A stretch of 16,641 nt of DNA from an uncultured Eubacteriales bacterium (GCA_948762645.1 CAQBRY010000037.1:1-16641), one strand, 5' to 3'; positions 1 to 7,025 are shown, counted from the stretch's first letter. The notes: a model not told the origin generated them from the letters alone. Translations and numbers: made by a program.

Positions 1-260
1 ATAACGGGCAGCCACATTATATGTTTTAAATCGTTAATCGTAACATCAGTAAAGACCATATATCCGACACCTTCATCAAAAACATAGGGGAGCTGTTTTT
101 CTCCAAATTGGTGAATTTTATATGTTGCAGTCGGATATTTCTTTTTGACCTCAGCCCACGCATACGGCCAAGACAGATACGTCAAATCTTTTTTTCTTTC
201 AATATGGTCGTTTACATTGATTTCAAACAATGTTTCAAAAATTGATTTATTTTCATTCAT
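1..260 (-). CDS. Phage DUF1071 single-strand annealing protein, N-terminal part (cut by window edge)
   Basis: The visible 86 codons read as the N-terminal part of the DUF1071 (Sak-like, RAD52-superfamily) phage recombination proteins, which anneal single-stranded DNA during phage replication and recombination. Family-typical stretches are INVNDHIERKKDLTYLSW, the WAEVKKKYP segment that follows, and the GYMVFTDVTI ... MWLPV region at the edge. The start is the ATG at 260, with GGAG about 10 nt upstream; a zinc-finger gene ends 8 nt before it, so the two are probably cotranscribed. The reading frame is open to the edge with no lesion. The family assignment is from motif memory; the role is inferred from the family. 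Confidence 0.8.
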   Translation of the reverse strand, partial: MNENKSIFETLFEINVNDHIERKKDLTYLSWPYAWAEVKKKYPTATYKIHQFGEKQLPYVFDEGVGYMVFTDVTINDLKHIMWLPV

Positions 261-268
261 ATTTTTAA

Positions 269-499
269 TTACTCCTTCAAATCGTGATATTCTAAATCTG
301 CTATTTCTGCTTCATAGTCCGGGGATTCGGCAGTAAATTTAAAATGTACATCAAGACATTCTTTGCAGCAGTCAAATCCGTTCAGAACATAGTAGTCATC
401 GCCTTCGTAAATATCTTCATCACAGAAAAAACATTTTAAAACAGCTTTTGCCTCATTATCAGGTGGTTCGAGGTATGCTCTGTCGTCTAGTAGCTCCAT
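269..499 (-). CDS. Small phage zinc-finger protein, 76 aa
   Basis: This is an acidic 76-residue protein with a likely zinc-binding knuckle: C23-x2-C26 (CFFC), then C44-C45-x2-C48 (CCKEC). The ends of the protein are rich in Asp and Glu. The ATG at 499 follows GGAAGG at good spacing and directly abuts the stop codon of the 48-aa gene upstream. The annealing-protein gene starts 8 nt after its stop, so the three form a tight minus-strand operon. Small unassigned zinc-ribbon proteins are common next to phage recombination genes. I do not recognise a named family; the function is unknown and may be nucleic-acid or protein binding. Confidence 0.75.
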   Translation of the reverse strand: MELLDDRAYLEPPDNEAKAVLKCFFCDEDIYEGDDYYVLNGFDCCKECLDVHFKFTAESPDYEAEIADLEYHDLKE

Positions 500-646
500 T
501 TATTTGCCTTCCTTTTGTACATTGATTTTTTGACATACAATTCTGAACGCATCAAGAGTTTTTCTTTCAAGTTCTCGTATTTCTTTCCCTTGATGCACTA
601 CTATACCAATCAGAATTAAAATAGTTATTAGTAAAAATATTTCCAT
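500..646 (-). CDS. Small membrane-anchored phage protein, 48 aa
   Basis: Begins MEIFLLITILILIGIVVHQG: a single hydrophobic helix covers residues 3-17, followed by a charged tail (KEIRELERK) that could form a short coil. A strong ribosome-binding site, AAGGAG, lies 9 nt before the ATG at 646. The TAA (502-500) is immediately followed by the ATG of the zinc-finger gene at 499, so translation is probably coupled. The topology suggests an N-terminal membrane anchor with a cytoplasmic tail. No family recognised. Confidence 0.65.
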   Translation of the reverse strand: MEIFLLITILILIGIVVHQGKEIRELERKTLDAFRIVCQKINVQKEGK

Positions 647-674
647 CTTTTAAATTCTCCTTTTCTGTAAATAA

Positions 675-707
675 AAAAATCGCCTTGAATTTTTCAAAAC
701 GATTTTT
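675..707 (-). terminator. Terminator-like hairpin ahead of the 48-aa gene (copy 1 of a family of three)
   Basis: Outer arms AAAAATCG / CGATTTTT (675-682, 700-707), an internal CC/AA mismatch, inner arms TTGAA / TTCAA (685-689, 693-697) and a 3-nt loop. Read on the minus strand, the stem ends in a run of T. It ends 29 nt before the ATG of the next gene. Similar hairpins occur at 15957-15984 and 16486-16528. Confidence 0.6.
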
Positions 708-708
708 C

Positions 709-736
709 TTGAATAATTTAATTTTTGTGCTATACT
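709..736 (+). promoter_or_regulatory. Sigma-A-type promoter
   Basis: TTGAAT (709-714), a 16-bp spacer, then TATACT (731-736). It fires away from the minus-strand phage operon and towards the small gene at 889, leaving a leader of roughly 145 nt. Confidence 0.6.
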
Positions 737-741
737 AATTT

Positions 742-867
742 GTAGAGTTTATCAAAACGTATCGGATAGCCTTTGTTGCAAACATTGTAGTTAGCTCAAA
801 CCCGCATTATTACTGAGTTTTCTCAAGTCCCTATTGGTTACCCGCACCAAAATACATTTATAAAAGA
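742..867 (+). other. Transcribed leader, content unassigned
   Basis: This is the stretch between the promoter and the small gene. It is noticeably richer in GC than its surroundings. It holds a direct repeat ACCCGCA at about 799-805 and 842-848, with a small CTGAG/CTCAAG stem between them. I do not recognise a riboswitch or attenuator class. It could be a regulatory leader or a remnant of phage DNA. Confidence 0.3.
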
Positions 868-888
868 ATGGCAAAGGGAAAAAAACAA

Positions 889-1113
889 ATGCAAAAAATA
901 GTTTATATCAGTAATAATCGGGACTATACTGAACAGAATGATATTAATGATAATAAATATCTTGTTCGTATTAATAAATTGTTAGAAGATGGATGGGTAG
1001 TTTCACAGATGAACCCATATACTGTGGATGTTGATCCGAAGTTAGAAAATTATCTACATAAAGAAACTTTTGTGTCGTTTGTTATTCTTGAGAAAAGTGA
1101 AGAAAAGTTATAA
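889..1113 (+). CDS. Small hypothetical protein, 74 aa (81 aa from the alternative start at 868)
   Basis: The protein starts MQKIVYISNNRDYTEQNDIN and contains INKLLEDGWVVSQMNPY, a pattern (n-L-x-x-G-W-x-V) familiar from small uncharacterised Firmicutes and phage proteins. I prefer the ATG at 889 because AAAGGGA lies about 10 nt before it. The ATG at 868, in the same frame, has no ribosome-binding site and would add the lysine-rich MAKGKKQ. The frame is intact and its codon use resembles that of real genes. A promoter sits at 709-736 and a possible terminator at 1260-1298. Function unknown. Confidence 0.6.
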   Translation: MQKIVYISNNRDYTEQNDINDNKYLVRINKLLEDGWVVSQMNPYTVDVDPKLENYLHKETFVSFVILEKSEEKL

Positions 1114-1259
1114 AATTTTTTATTTTTTGCATATTGTGTTTATATATAGTAACTGAATCTATATATAATTTAAGTTTGGTTCTTTATCTTTTTAAAAGTT
1201 GTCGCCTACTTGTGTTAAGATTAAGTACTATAAGACAAACTTTAACATTCTGGTATTTT

Positions 1260-1298
1260 AAGTTGAACTTTAATTTATTTAATGTTCAGCTTATTTTT
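1260..1298 (+). terminator. Possible intrinsic terminator
   Basis: Arms AAGTTGAAC (1260-1268) and GTTCAGCTT (1284-1292) pair over 9 bp with one G-U, with a 15-nt AT-only loop, followed by ATTTTTT. It lies about 150 nt after the small gene. The stem is AT-rich, so the call is weak. Confidence 0.35.
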
Positions 1299-1299
1299 T

Positions 1300-1819
1300 A
1301 TGCGTGATATCTATTTGACTTTTTATAATTACTAACTGTAATTAGTAAGAAAGTATATTTTAGTAGAGTTATTTTCGTTGGTCATAAAATATTTATATTT
1401 TTTATTATAAAGTTTGGAATTTAAAGTTAAATATTTTTTGTATTAATTAAAAATAGTTTTGTCATACTAATGTTTACTACTATTTTTTCATTTGTGGATG
1501 CAAAAGGTATATTAAATTATATATAACTTTATAATACTATTAAAAATTTATGCGTGTTTTAATCACATAGAAAAAAATTAGTTTTAGTATTTATTGCAGG
1601 AAATATGATGAATCTGAAAATAAGGTTATGAAGTTATTTGATACTGAAAAGAGTAGGATATAATAACCGGAAAAAAGCGTACCGATTTTATTTAAATTAT
1701 GATTTTGAATTATTCTTAAAAATAGACGATGATATTGTATTATATGGATCTGAATTACTATGACGAAGTTATAGAATATATAATAATTGTGTTTTTCCAA
1801 ATATGGTTAATCATTACGT
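1300..1819. other. AT-rich stretch without a recognisable gene
   Basis: I find no convincing coding frame. A short inverted repeat TTACTAA / TTAGTAA lies at 1329-1348. The 1590-1819 part is probably decayed coding sequence upstream of the helicase remnant, because frame fragments there run in the same direction, but I cannot align it to a named domain. Confidence 0.3.
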
Positions 1820-2153
1820 GGCAGTGCAAAAATAGATAAGTCGGTTATGGACTTAAACGGGTAAGTAGGGACTATAAAACAGCGGTAATTGGAATATATA
1901 GTTTTAATAGAATCAACTATAAAGAAACCGTGACAATGGAAACATTCAAGGAGAACGGAACAATAGAGTTTTCAAGTGATATTTTGATTGGATTACAACT
2001 TAAAGGATCAGGGGACAAAAATAAAGAATTTAATGCAACAGAAAAAAACCACGTAAGATAGAGCTTGTAATATTAAAAAGCAGGAACGGTAGAGCTGGAG
2101 AAAAAATAGCGTTTAATTTTTATCCTTTGTTTAATTATTTTGAAAAGTGCTAA
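1820..2153 (+). pseudogene. Phage replicative helicase (DnaB/RepA-like), decayed C-terminal remnant
   Basis: Three pieces in shifted frames rebuild the C-terminal end of a phage DnaB-type or RecA-fold helicase. GSAKIDKSVMDLNG (from 1820) is followed by a frame shift near 1860. VSRDYKTAVIGIYSFNR, the METFKENGTIEFSSDILIG segment and LQLKGSG follow. A second frame shift near 2050 leads to RKIELVILKSRNGRAG ... FYPLFNYFEKC and TAA at 2151. These match the conserved family end, where the serine/Asn-Arg motif, the GxIEYSaDvliGLQ segment and the iLKNRNG...FNYFE tail occur. The ATPase core and N-terminus are missing or unreadable upstream. The gene is dead. Confidence 0.75.
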
Positions 2154-2179
2154 AAGAAAGCTAAAGAGGGGGGAAAATT

Positions 2180-2362
2180 ATGGACCTAGACTTTAAAAGG
2201 CTAGGCGAAAAAAACATCAAGATAATTTTACGGGTCGGATTACAGGAAAAATTTCCGTTAGAGCTAAAATTTGAGGAAATAAACAGTGGATTACAAAGGT
2301 TTCGCAGTGCAGAACGGACAGAGGAGGACAAAGATAATTTAGAGAGAATAAAAAAGCTATAA
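2180..2362 (+). CDS. Small phage-type hypothetical protein, 60 aa, probably frameshifted at its end
   Basis: The gene has a strong ribosome-binding site (GAGGGGGG) 7 nt before the ATG at 2180 and starts 26 nt after the helicase remnant, so it belongs to the same phage segment. The protein is highly charged and probably helical (KFEEINSGLQRFRSAERTEE, then EDKDNLERIKKL). A different frame right after the stop continues in similar style (INVCKIRLAELDKKIKIRK), which suggests that a one-base slip near 2357 cut off about 19 residues. No family recognised; it could be a pseudogene. Confidence 0.45.
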   Translation: MDLDFKRLGEKNIKIILRVGLQEKFPLELKFEEINSGLQRFRSAERTEEDKDNLERIKKL

Positions 2363-2652
2363 ATGTATGTAAAATTAGATTAGCTGAGCTAGATAAAAAA
2401 ATAAAAATACGAAAATAAAAAAGTTTAACAATAATTTTAGTTTTTCCCCGTGGAAAAAGGTTAAGCAAAAAGTCTATTAGAGCAGGTTTCGACTACGCTC
2501 ACTTTACACTCCCATCTAGACAGCCAGGTCCAGTTTAGAGCCAGTTTTCAGTGTTTTTTGCCCTGCTGGTTTACTGTGCACTTTTCAGGTTACATGACTT
2601 TTTATCTTTTTATCTATTTTTCTCATATTGGTTAGAATTTTATAAAAAACGC

Positions 2653-2680
2653 TTGTTTTTTGTTTGCAAATTGTTATAAT
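2653..2680 (+). promoter_or_regulatory. Sigma-A-type promoter of the Ig-like surface protein
   Basis: TTGTTT (2653-2658), a 16-bp spacer, and a perfect TATAAT (2675-2680). The ATG follows at 2708 with AAAGGA about 12 nt upstream of it. The 2363-2650 stretch before it shows no gene; 2480-2600 is richer in GC but unassigned. Confidence 0.65.
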
Positions 2681-2707
2681 ATTTTTATAAAAGGAAAAAA
2701 TATTATC

Positions 2708-3510
2708 ATGAAAAACAAAAAATTAAACTTGAAAAAAATATGTTCGTTGCTAGTTTTATGCATATCTGTATTTGTTGTTATGCCGACTGCCTTTGCAGAT
2801 CCTCCGCCGCCCAGAAAGCAATGGAAAGGAACGACTTCTACCAGACGGTCATACAAATTTACTCCAACCGCGATGCCAACACTTATAACACTGTTACAAA
2901 ATCTATTACCGTAATAGTAAGCAAGGCTGACCCGATATATACCGTTCCAGAGAGTTTACCGGCAACCTATAAAGACACTCTTAAAGATGTTTCTTTACCT
3001 ACACTGGTGTCTGGGGAACCAGCGGATCCTTGGAAATGGGATCAAGATGACAGTACATCAGTCGGCATCGTGGGGAAACATGAATTTACAGCGACTTTTA
3101 CTCCAACCAATACAAAAAATTACAATTCCGTGCCAAATGTTACTTTCGACGTGGTAGTTTCATCGAAACCCGCAACTGACCCCGACACACCAAATACAGG
3201 CGAAACTACTTACTCTCCTACGCAAACTCTTGCGGATCTATCTCTGCCGGATGGCTGGGAGTGGGCAGGCAGAACTATTACACCAAATGTGCTGGAGAAC
3301 TTATATAAAGCGTACTACACAGTCATAGACTTTGTAAACCACGAATGATCAAACATAACGGGCTACAATAAATAAAATCATTGCGTTGAAAGGGATGTAC
3401 CACTGAGGTTCGGCAAGGTAAATCCAAGCAGTGAATCGGAAGATTTGACAGCGGTTTGGGGACAGATTCTAAATGATATAGAGCTTCCGACACTTGAAGA
3501 AGGTAACTAG
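2708..3510 (+). pseudogene. Secreted Ig/MBG-like repeat surface protein, broken
   Basis: The start at 2708 encodes a clear signal peptide: basic MKNKKLNLKK, a hydrophobic core CSLLVLCISVFVVM and the cleavage-type end PTAFADP. After TTSTRRSYKFTPT the frame shifts at 2870-2872 and continues DANTYNTVTKSITVIVSKAD. Repeats typical of clostridial cell-surface proteins follow: TLKDVSLP, WKWDQDDSTSVGIVGKHEF, TATFTPTNTKNYNSV, then TLADLSLPDGWEW. The same frame then meets TGA (3346) and TAA (3373) and carries on to ILNDIELPTLEEGN and TAG at 3508. Immediately after this an IS1 remnant begins, so the 3' end with any cell-wall anchor is lost. In life it would have been an exported adhesin or surface-layer-type protein; the role is inferred from the repeats only. 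Confidence 0.75.
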
Positions 3511-3533
3511 ATTTGAGATTCACCTGGTACGAG

Positions 3534-4108
3534 CGTATCCAATAGAGGTAAAAAGAGAGGCACTAAGATACTATCTAGAGGGTATAGAATTTAGAAGAAT
3601 AGAAAGGTTGCTGGGAATTAGACACACAGCAGTAATAAACCAGGTAAAGCAAGCAGGTAAAAAATAAAGAATATAGCTTTTGAAGAAAGAAAAGCAGAGA
3701 AAGTAGATGTTCTGGAACTGGACGAAATGTGCGTAAGCTTTAAAAAAATCGAACAAAAAATGGATATGGTTGACAGTAGAGCGATACTTACAAAAGATAA
3801 AGGGATTCTTTGTAGGTTCTCGGAACACTTCAAGTTTTGAAAATCTATTTCGAAATATTGAACATATAGATGCAAAAATTTACGCTACAGATACCTGGGA
3901 TTCATATAATCTGATAAATCCTAAAAATCATATTGTTGGCAAATCGAATATCTATACGGTAGAACGTACTAATTGACTTTTACGCCTTTATTTAGCAAGC
4001 TTTGTTTGTAAAACCTACTCTGTTTCTAAATCTTTACATATGATTTTTTACTCTCTTTTCTTTTTTGTTTCCGTCACCTTTTGTCTTCTATCTATCTTTA
4101 GCTCTGCC
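3534..4108 (+). mobile_element. IS1-family element, copy A, 5'-truncated
   Basis: Similarity to copy B (7436-8179, opposite strand) starts abruptly near 3534, so the left terminal repeat and zinc-finger coding part are missing. The right end survives as CTATCTATCTTTAGCTCTGCC, ending at 4108. It is an inverted version of the left-end motif seen in copy C. Copies A and B are nearly identical from about 3660 to 3980 but differ more on either side. No target duplication can be seen because the left end is gone. Confidence 0.75.
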
Positions 4109-4114
4109 ATATAA
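3536..4114 (+). pseudogene. IS1-family transposase (copy A), dead
   Basis: Fragments read YPIEVKREALRYYLEGIEFR, ERLLGIRHTAVINQVKQAGKK, then VDVLELDEMCVSFKK in a shifted frame, then KKWIWLTVERYLQKIKGFFV and IYATDTWDSYNLINPKNHIV, and the tail LLRLYLASF ... SKSLHMIFYSL. This order is the IS1-type transposase: helix-turn-helix, then the ELDE and YATD acidic motifs of the DDE core. Lesions are a one-base loss in the poly-A run near 3660, a one-base gain in A7 at 3742-3748, and TGA at 3974-3976 where copy C has an Arg codon. Confidence 0.75.
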
Positions 4115-4159
4115 TATTCTTCCTGTGAATTTTTATTCATTGGATAATTTTATATGGCA
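4105..4159. repeat. Perfect 10-bp inverted repeat at the outer side of IS1 copy A
   Basis: TGCCATATAA (4105-4114) and TTATATGGCA (4150-4159) are perfect inverted copies 35 nt apart. The first overlaps the end of copy A. The second is followed by GGCAGTCAAATAAAAA, which resembles an IS1 left end, so it could be the trace of another element end. Confidence 0.5.
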
Positions 4160-4670
4160 GTCAAATAAAAATTTTTCTACCTCTATTTATCAAAATGCCT
4201 TACAAATAATTCAATCCATGAAGGGAAATATTTGAAGAAAAATTAAAGGGCAAATTTGTACATCCAACACCCCAATTTTTATATTTCCAAACCTCTTATT
4301 TCATGGGGATATTATGGGTTTATATGTCGTAAAATGTATATTTGTGCAATTCAACGACCAGTAATTATATATATAATTATTTAATCTCCAATTATATACC
4401 ACTTTTTAATTTTTTTATTTTCTGAGCGAAGCGAAGAGGTCAAGCAAAGTGCGGCCCTAGGATTTTACGGGTAAACGTAAGTTTAGGAGTAAAATCTTCT
4501 TGATTAGTCTTTAATATAGCATCTGAGTATATAAAAAATATATTTACTATTATATTTATACGTACTGATTAAAGAAAACCTTTTATATATTAATTATCCC
4601 CTTCTTTCCTTAGTTTGCTTCAGAGCTAAGAGCTCACTTCGCTTCGGGAAATAAAAATATAAGTATAAAG
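4160..4670. other. Intergenic stretch with structured DNA, no gene seen
   Basis: AT-rich DNA without a convincing frame. It contains the two-part hairpin at 4459-4498, a pair of inverted CGAAGCGAAG-type motifs (about 4425-4435 and 4638-4647), and TCTTTAAT (4509-4516) facing ATTAAAGA (4568-4575). Together these suggest the non-coding end of a lost mobile element. Confidence 0.35.
4459..4498. repeat. 40-nt two-part hairpin with GTAA loop
   Basis: Outer arms AGGATTTTAC / GTAAAATCTT (one G-U), an internal GGG/GGA loop, inner arms TAAAC / GTTTA and a GTAA tetraloop. It lacks a clear downstream T run, so it is not an obvious terminator. The role is unknown. Confidence 0.5.
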
Positions 4671-4706
4671 AAGATTTCTGTTAATAAGCCAAATAACAGA
4701 AATCTT
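4671..4706. terminator. Perfect 13-bp stem, terminator after the PIN toxin remnant
   Basis: AAGATTTCTGTTA (4671-4683) pairs perfectly with TAACAGAAATCTT (4694-4706) around a 10-nt loop. It overlaps the TAA of the minus-strand toxin remnant, so it most likely ends that operon. On the minus strand it is followed by CTTTATACTT, a modest T-rich tail. Confidence 0.6.
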
Positions 4707-4974
4707 TAATTTAACGATTCCAAGAACTCAGACACTGACATTATAAGGTTTTCTCTAGGAAAATGCTTTAGATTCCCGTCTATTAATTTAGCATGACAAA
4801 ATTTAGCCACTTCATAAAACTTTTTATCTTCTTCATCTTCAAATAGGGCTGATATTGGCTCTGCTATCAAGGCTTTAAAATTCTCTCAAACACCAAATAT
4901 AAAAGTCTTGCCGGGTTACTGTTTTTAGACCACAATGCTGAAACTAATACATTTGTATCTATTACTATAAGCAC
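4706..4974 (-). pseudogene. PIN-domain toxin (VapC-like), internally deleted
   Basis: The N-terminal part begins at a GTG (4974) and reads VLIVIDTNVLVSALWSKNSN then PARLLYLVFERI, the classic PIN start with the first catalytic Asp in IDTNVL. It stops at a TGA near 4872. A shifted frame then gives the C-terminal part ALIAEPISALFEDEEDKKFY, EVAKFCHAKLIDGNLKHFPR and SVSEFLESLN, with the D-E-E-D and DGNLKHFP motifs of the PIN active site. At about 90 codons it lacks the middle of a roughly 135-residue family. PIN toxins are ribonucleases neutralised by the partner encoded upstream. The antitoxin gene ends only 2 nt before the GTG, and GGGAAG serves as ribosome-binding site. Confidence 0.75.
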
Positions 4975-4976
4975 AG

Positions 4977-5117
4977 TTACTTCCCTTTTTTCTCTTTTCT
5001 ATATTCATTTATCTCAGCATTAATATCTTCTTCAGACATAAATCATTCTTTAGACGAGTCCATTCTCATCTTGTTAAATGCCACCATAGCTTTAGCTTGA
5101 CGTACCGTTTTTAACAT
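4977..5117 (-). pseudogene. Antitoxin partner of the PIN toxin, with an in-frame TGA
   Basis: Residues AKAMVAFNKMRMDSSKE, then TGA (5045-5043), then FMSEEDINAEINEYRKEKKG and TAA at 4977, all in one frame. The A-F-n-k ... MsxEdINAEInxyRkek pattern is that of short antitoxins encoded just before PIN_3-type toxins. The ATG at 5117 is a possible start, but the sequence before AKAM continues without a break from the DUF4417 gene, so the antitoxin lost its own 5' end in a deletion. A restart at the ATG just after the TGA would give only 20 residues. I infer that the pair is inactive. Confidence 0.6.
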
Positions 5118-5708
5118 TTCATTATATTCTGCCATAAAAAGCTCTTTTTGATCTGCACGGTTGTTATGTTCAGAAGCCATATATGTTGAAACTGCTACTG
5201 TAGAACCTTTTTTTATGCCTTCAAAACAAGAATCGAACGTTTCTTTAAGTCCCCAATTAACTGCTGAAATTACTCTTATTTCTTTTAACGCAAGATAAGC
5301 TCCGCGCCAACGATTACGGAAAGTATTGTATATCTTAAGAGGATTAGCCATTTCAATATACATACTAAAGTCAGGTGTTAAAACCGCTTTTTATTTTTTT
5401 AGTTTGCCAATATAATTTTCTGGTTTTCCCCAAAAACATTCAAATTTATAATCATATAAGAAAAAATGTACCATCCTATCAAAATGTCTGCCCTTCTCTG
5501 TTTTAGAAATATCGAAACCTATAAGCCTAAGGTTATCAAAATCACTTGAGTTTATTTCAGTTTTAGGTATTATAGGCATACCATATTTGCCTATACCATA
5601 AAATTGATTTCTAAGAAATAATGAATCTGCTCTATATTTAAAATTTTGGTCTGTCACTTCTTTATCACTCCTAAAAAATAAGGTTTCATCACACCATTGA
5701 AGCCCCAT
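5097..5708 (-). pseudogene. DUF4417 protein, interrupted by one in-frame stop and fused to an antitoxin
   Basis: The N-terminal half begins MGLQWCDETLFFRSDKEVTD and ends KPENYIGKLKK at TAA 5393-5391. The same frame goes straight on as KAVLTPDFSMYIEMANPLKI, IYNTFRNRWRGAYLALKEIR, the NWGLKETFDSCFEGI segment and KKGSTVAVSTYM. This is the normal order of DUF4417 proteins, where a Tyr codon usually sits at the TAA site. The end of the family is replaced at about NEMLKTVRQ by antitoxin sequence. DUF4417 proteins have no known biochemical role that I can state; they are often carried on phages and mobile elements. No good ribosome-binding site precedes the ATG, which lies 44 nt after the integrase gene. 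Confidence 0.8.
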
Positions 5709-5752
5709 TTTAATTGCGTATTAGAAATAAAAATTCTATAAAAATTTAATTT

Positions 5753-6676
5753 CTATATAAAATTATTTAAACTTTTTTTCATATCCTCTTTGCTTGGATG
5801 AATATATAGTGCAGTAGTGTTAAGTGATGAATGTCCGACTATGTAAGCTACTTCTTCAATTCTCATATTATTTCCAACTCTATTACTACAAAACCAGTGT
5901 CTAAGTTTGTGAGGGTGTATTTTTTCATTAAATCTTTTAAATATTATATTTGCTCCTGAAGTAGAAAGCTTATCAGATTTCCTGGTAATGAATAAATAAG
6001 GAGAATTAAAATGATTCTTATATTCCGGTTTGCAACGCTCCTTATTAATATACTTTTTTATAGCTTTCACCGCCTCAGGATTTAAGAAAACTGTTCGTTG
6101 TTTATTCCCTTTTCCCTTAACAATAGTAATTTCATATTTGTCAAAATCTATATCCTTCATTTGTATGGAAGCCATTTCCTGAACTCTCATCCCTGTGATT
6201 GCCATAAGATCTGCCATAGCATAATCTCTAAGATTCCCAGACTGTTTTATATCGTTAAGAAATTTTATAACCTCTTCCTTTTCAATATCTGAAAGATTTA
6301 AGTAAGATTTTTGAAGCTTAATCACATCCTTCCCTATAACTACAAATAAATCTATTTTGCCATTTGCTATAAGATATTCATTATATTTTTTAAGTTTGAA
6401 AAGTTTATAATTTACTGTTTTAGCACTTTGCCTAAGTTTAACTTGTAAGAAATTTTTGTATTTTAAAACATCCTCACGTGATATGATGTTAAGCTCTTGA
6501 CAAGAATTTTCATTCCAGCGTGAGAAAAGCTCCAACTCCTTAGCATAACTATTGATAGTGTTCTGAGAATAAGATTTCTCTAGCATATAGCTTTTAAACT
6601 TTTCAATGTTCTTCTCAGCTAAAGATTTAACTTCTTTTTCTCTGATCTCCTCCTCCGCTAGTTCTTTCTTTTTCAT
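5753..6676 (-). CDS. Tyrosine recombinase / phage-type integrase, 307 aa
   Basis: A complete XerC/D-like site-specific recombinase. The SAM-like core-binding domain covers about residues 23-105 (FKSYMLEKSYSQNTINSYAK). The catalytic domain shows all expected residues: R164 (TGMRVQE), K189 in the beta-hairpin (VKGKGNKQR), H256-x2-R259 (HPHKLRH), H282 (GHSSLNTT) and the nucleophile Y291 (ALYIHPS). It would cut and rejoin DNA at short core sites through a 3'-phosphotyrosine link. The first 20 residues are very charged (MKKKELAEEEIREKEV). No clear ribosome-binding site precedes the ATG at 6676. A GGAGGAGGAG lies inside the coding sequence near 6655 but has no canonical start at proper spacing. A palindrome of recombinase-site shape lies 29 nt upstream. 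This is the only undamaged gene between the two inverted IS1 copies. Confidence 0.93.
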   Translation of the reverse strand: MKKKELAEEEIREKEVKSLAEKNIEKFKSYMLEKSYSQNTINSYAKELELFSRWNENSCQELNIISREDVLKYKNFLQVKLRQSAKTVNYKLFKLKKYNEYLIANGKIDLFVVIGKDVIKLQKSYLNLSDIEKEEVIKFLNDIKQSGNLRDYAMADLMAITGMRVQEMASIQMKDIDFDKYEITIVKGKGNKQRTVFLNPEAVKAIKKYINKERCKPEYKNHFNSPYLFITRKSDKLSTSGANIIFKRFNEKIHPHKLRHWFCSNRVGNNMRIEEVAYIVGHSSLNTTALYIHPSKEDMKKSLNNFI

Positions 6677-6704
6677 CTAAAATACTTTAGGCATGGCAAA
6701 TTAC

Positions 6705-6732
6705 TCCATTCTTATTAGTTTATAAGAATGGA
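6705..6732. promoter_or_regulatory. Palindrome of 11-6-11 shape: candidate integrase core site or operator
   Basis: TCCATTCTTAT (6705-6715), a 6-bp centre TAGTTT, and ATAAGAATGGA (6722-6732) form perfect 11-bp arms. This is the geometry of XerC/D-type and integrase core sites. It sits 29 nt before the integrase start. It could instead be a repressor operator or an mRNA hairpin that controls integrase translation. Confidence 0.55.
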
Positions 6733-7025
6733 TGTTATATAATAAATAAAACAATGTCAATATCATAACTAACCACAAAAGAGATATTTTTTTAATTAAT
6801 TGATTTTAGTATATTTGTATATAAATTTATTAATAAAACTAATTATTATATTTATATGCTTAATTTTGGCGTCGATAGCTGAATTTTGTCGATATTTATA
6901 TCTAAATGCCCCAAACAGTAAGTAATCAATTATATATCTACGAATAGAGTCACGATTTAAAAACTACCCTATTTATGCTTCAGGTAATTGAATTAGAAGC
7001 ATCTATTTTTAAGTTTAAATTATAG

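Noticed and set aside
742..867. Riboswitch in the leader of the small plus-strand gene
   Set aside because: No conserved core of any class I know could be matched; kept only as an unassigned leader.
3742..3748. Programmed frameshift at the A7 run of IS1 copies A and B, as known for IS1
   Set aside because: The shift needed is +1, not the -1 used by IS1; copy C reads through in one frame with A6, and A and B have further stops.
3571..3875. Open frames on the strand opposite IS1 copy A (and the equal ones at 7669-7973)
   Set aside because: They are antisense shadows of transposase sequence; their identity in both places only reflects the IS duplication.
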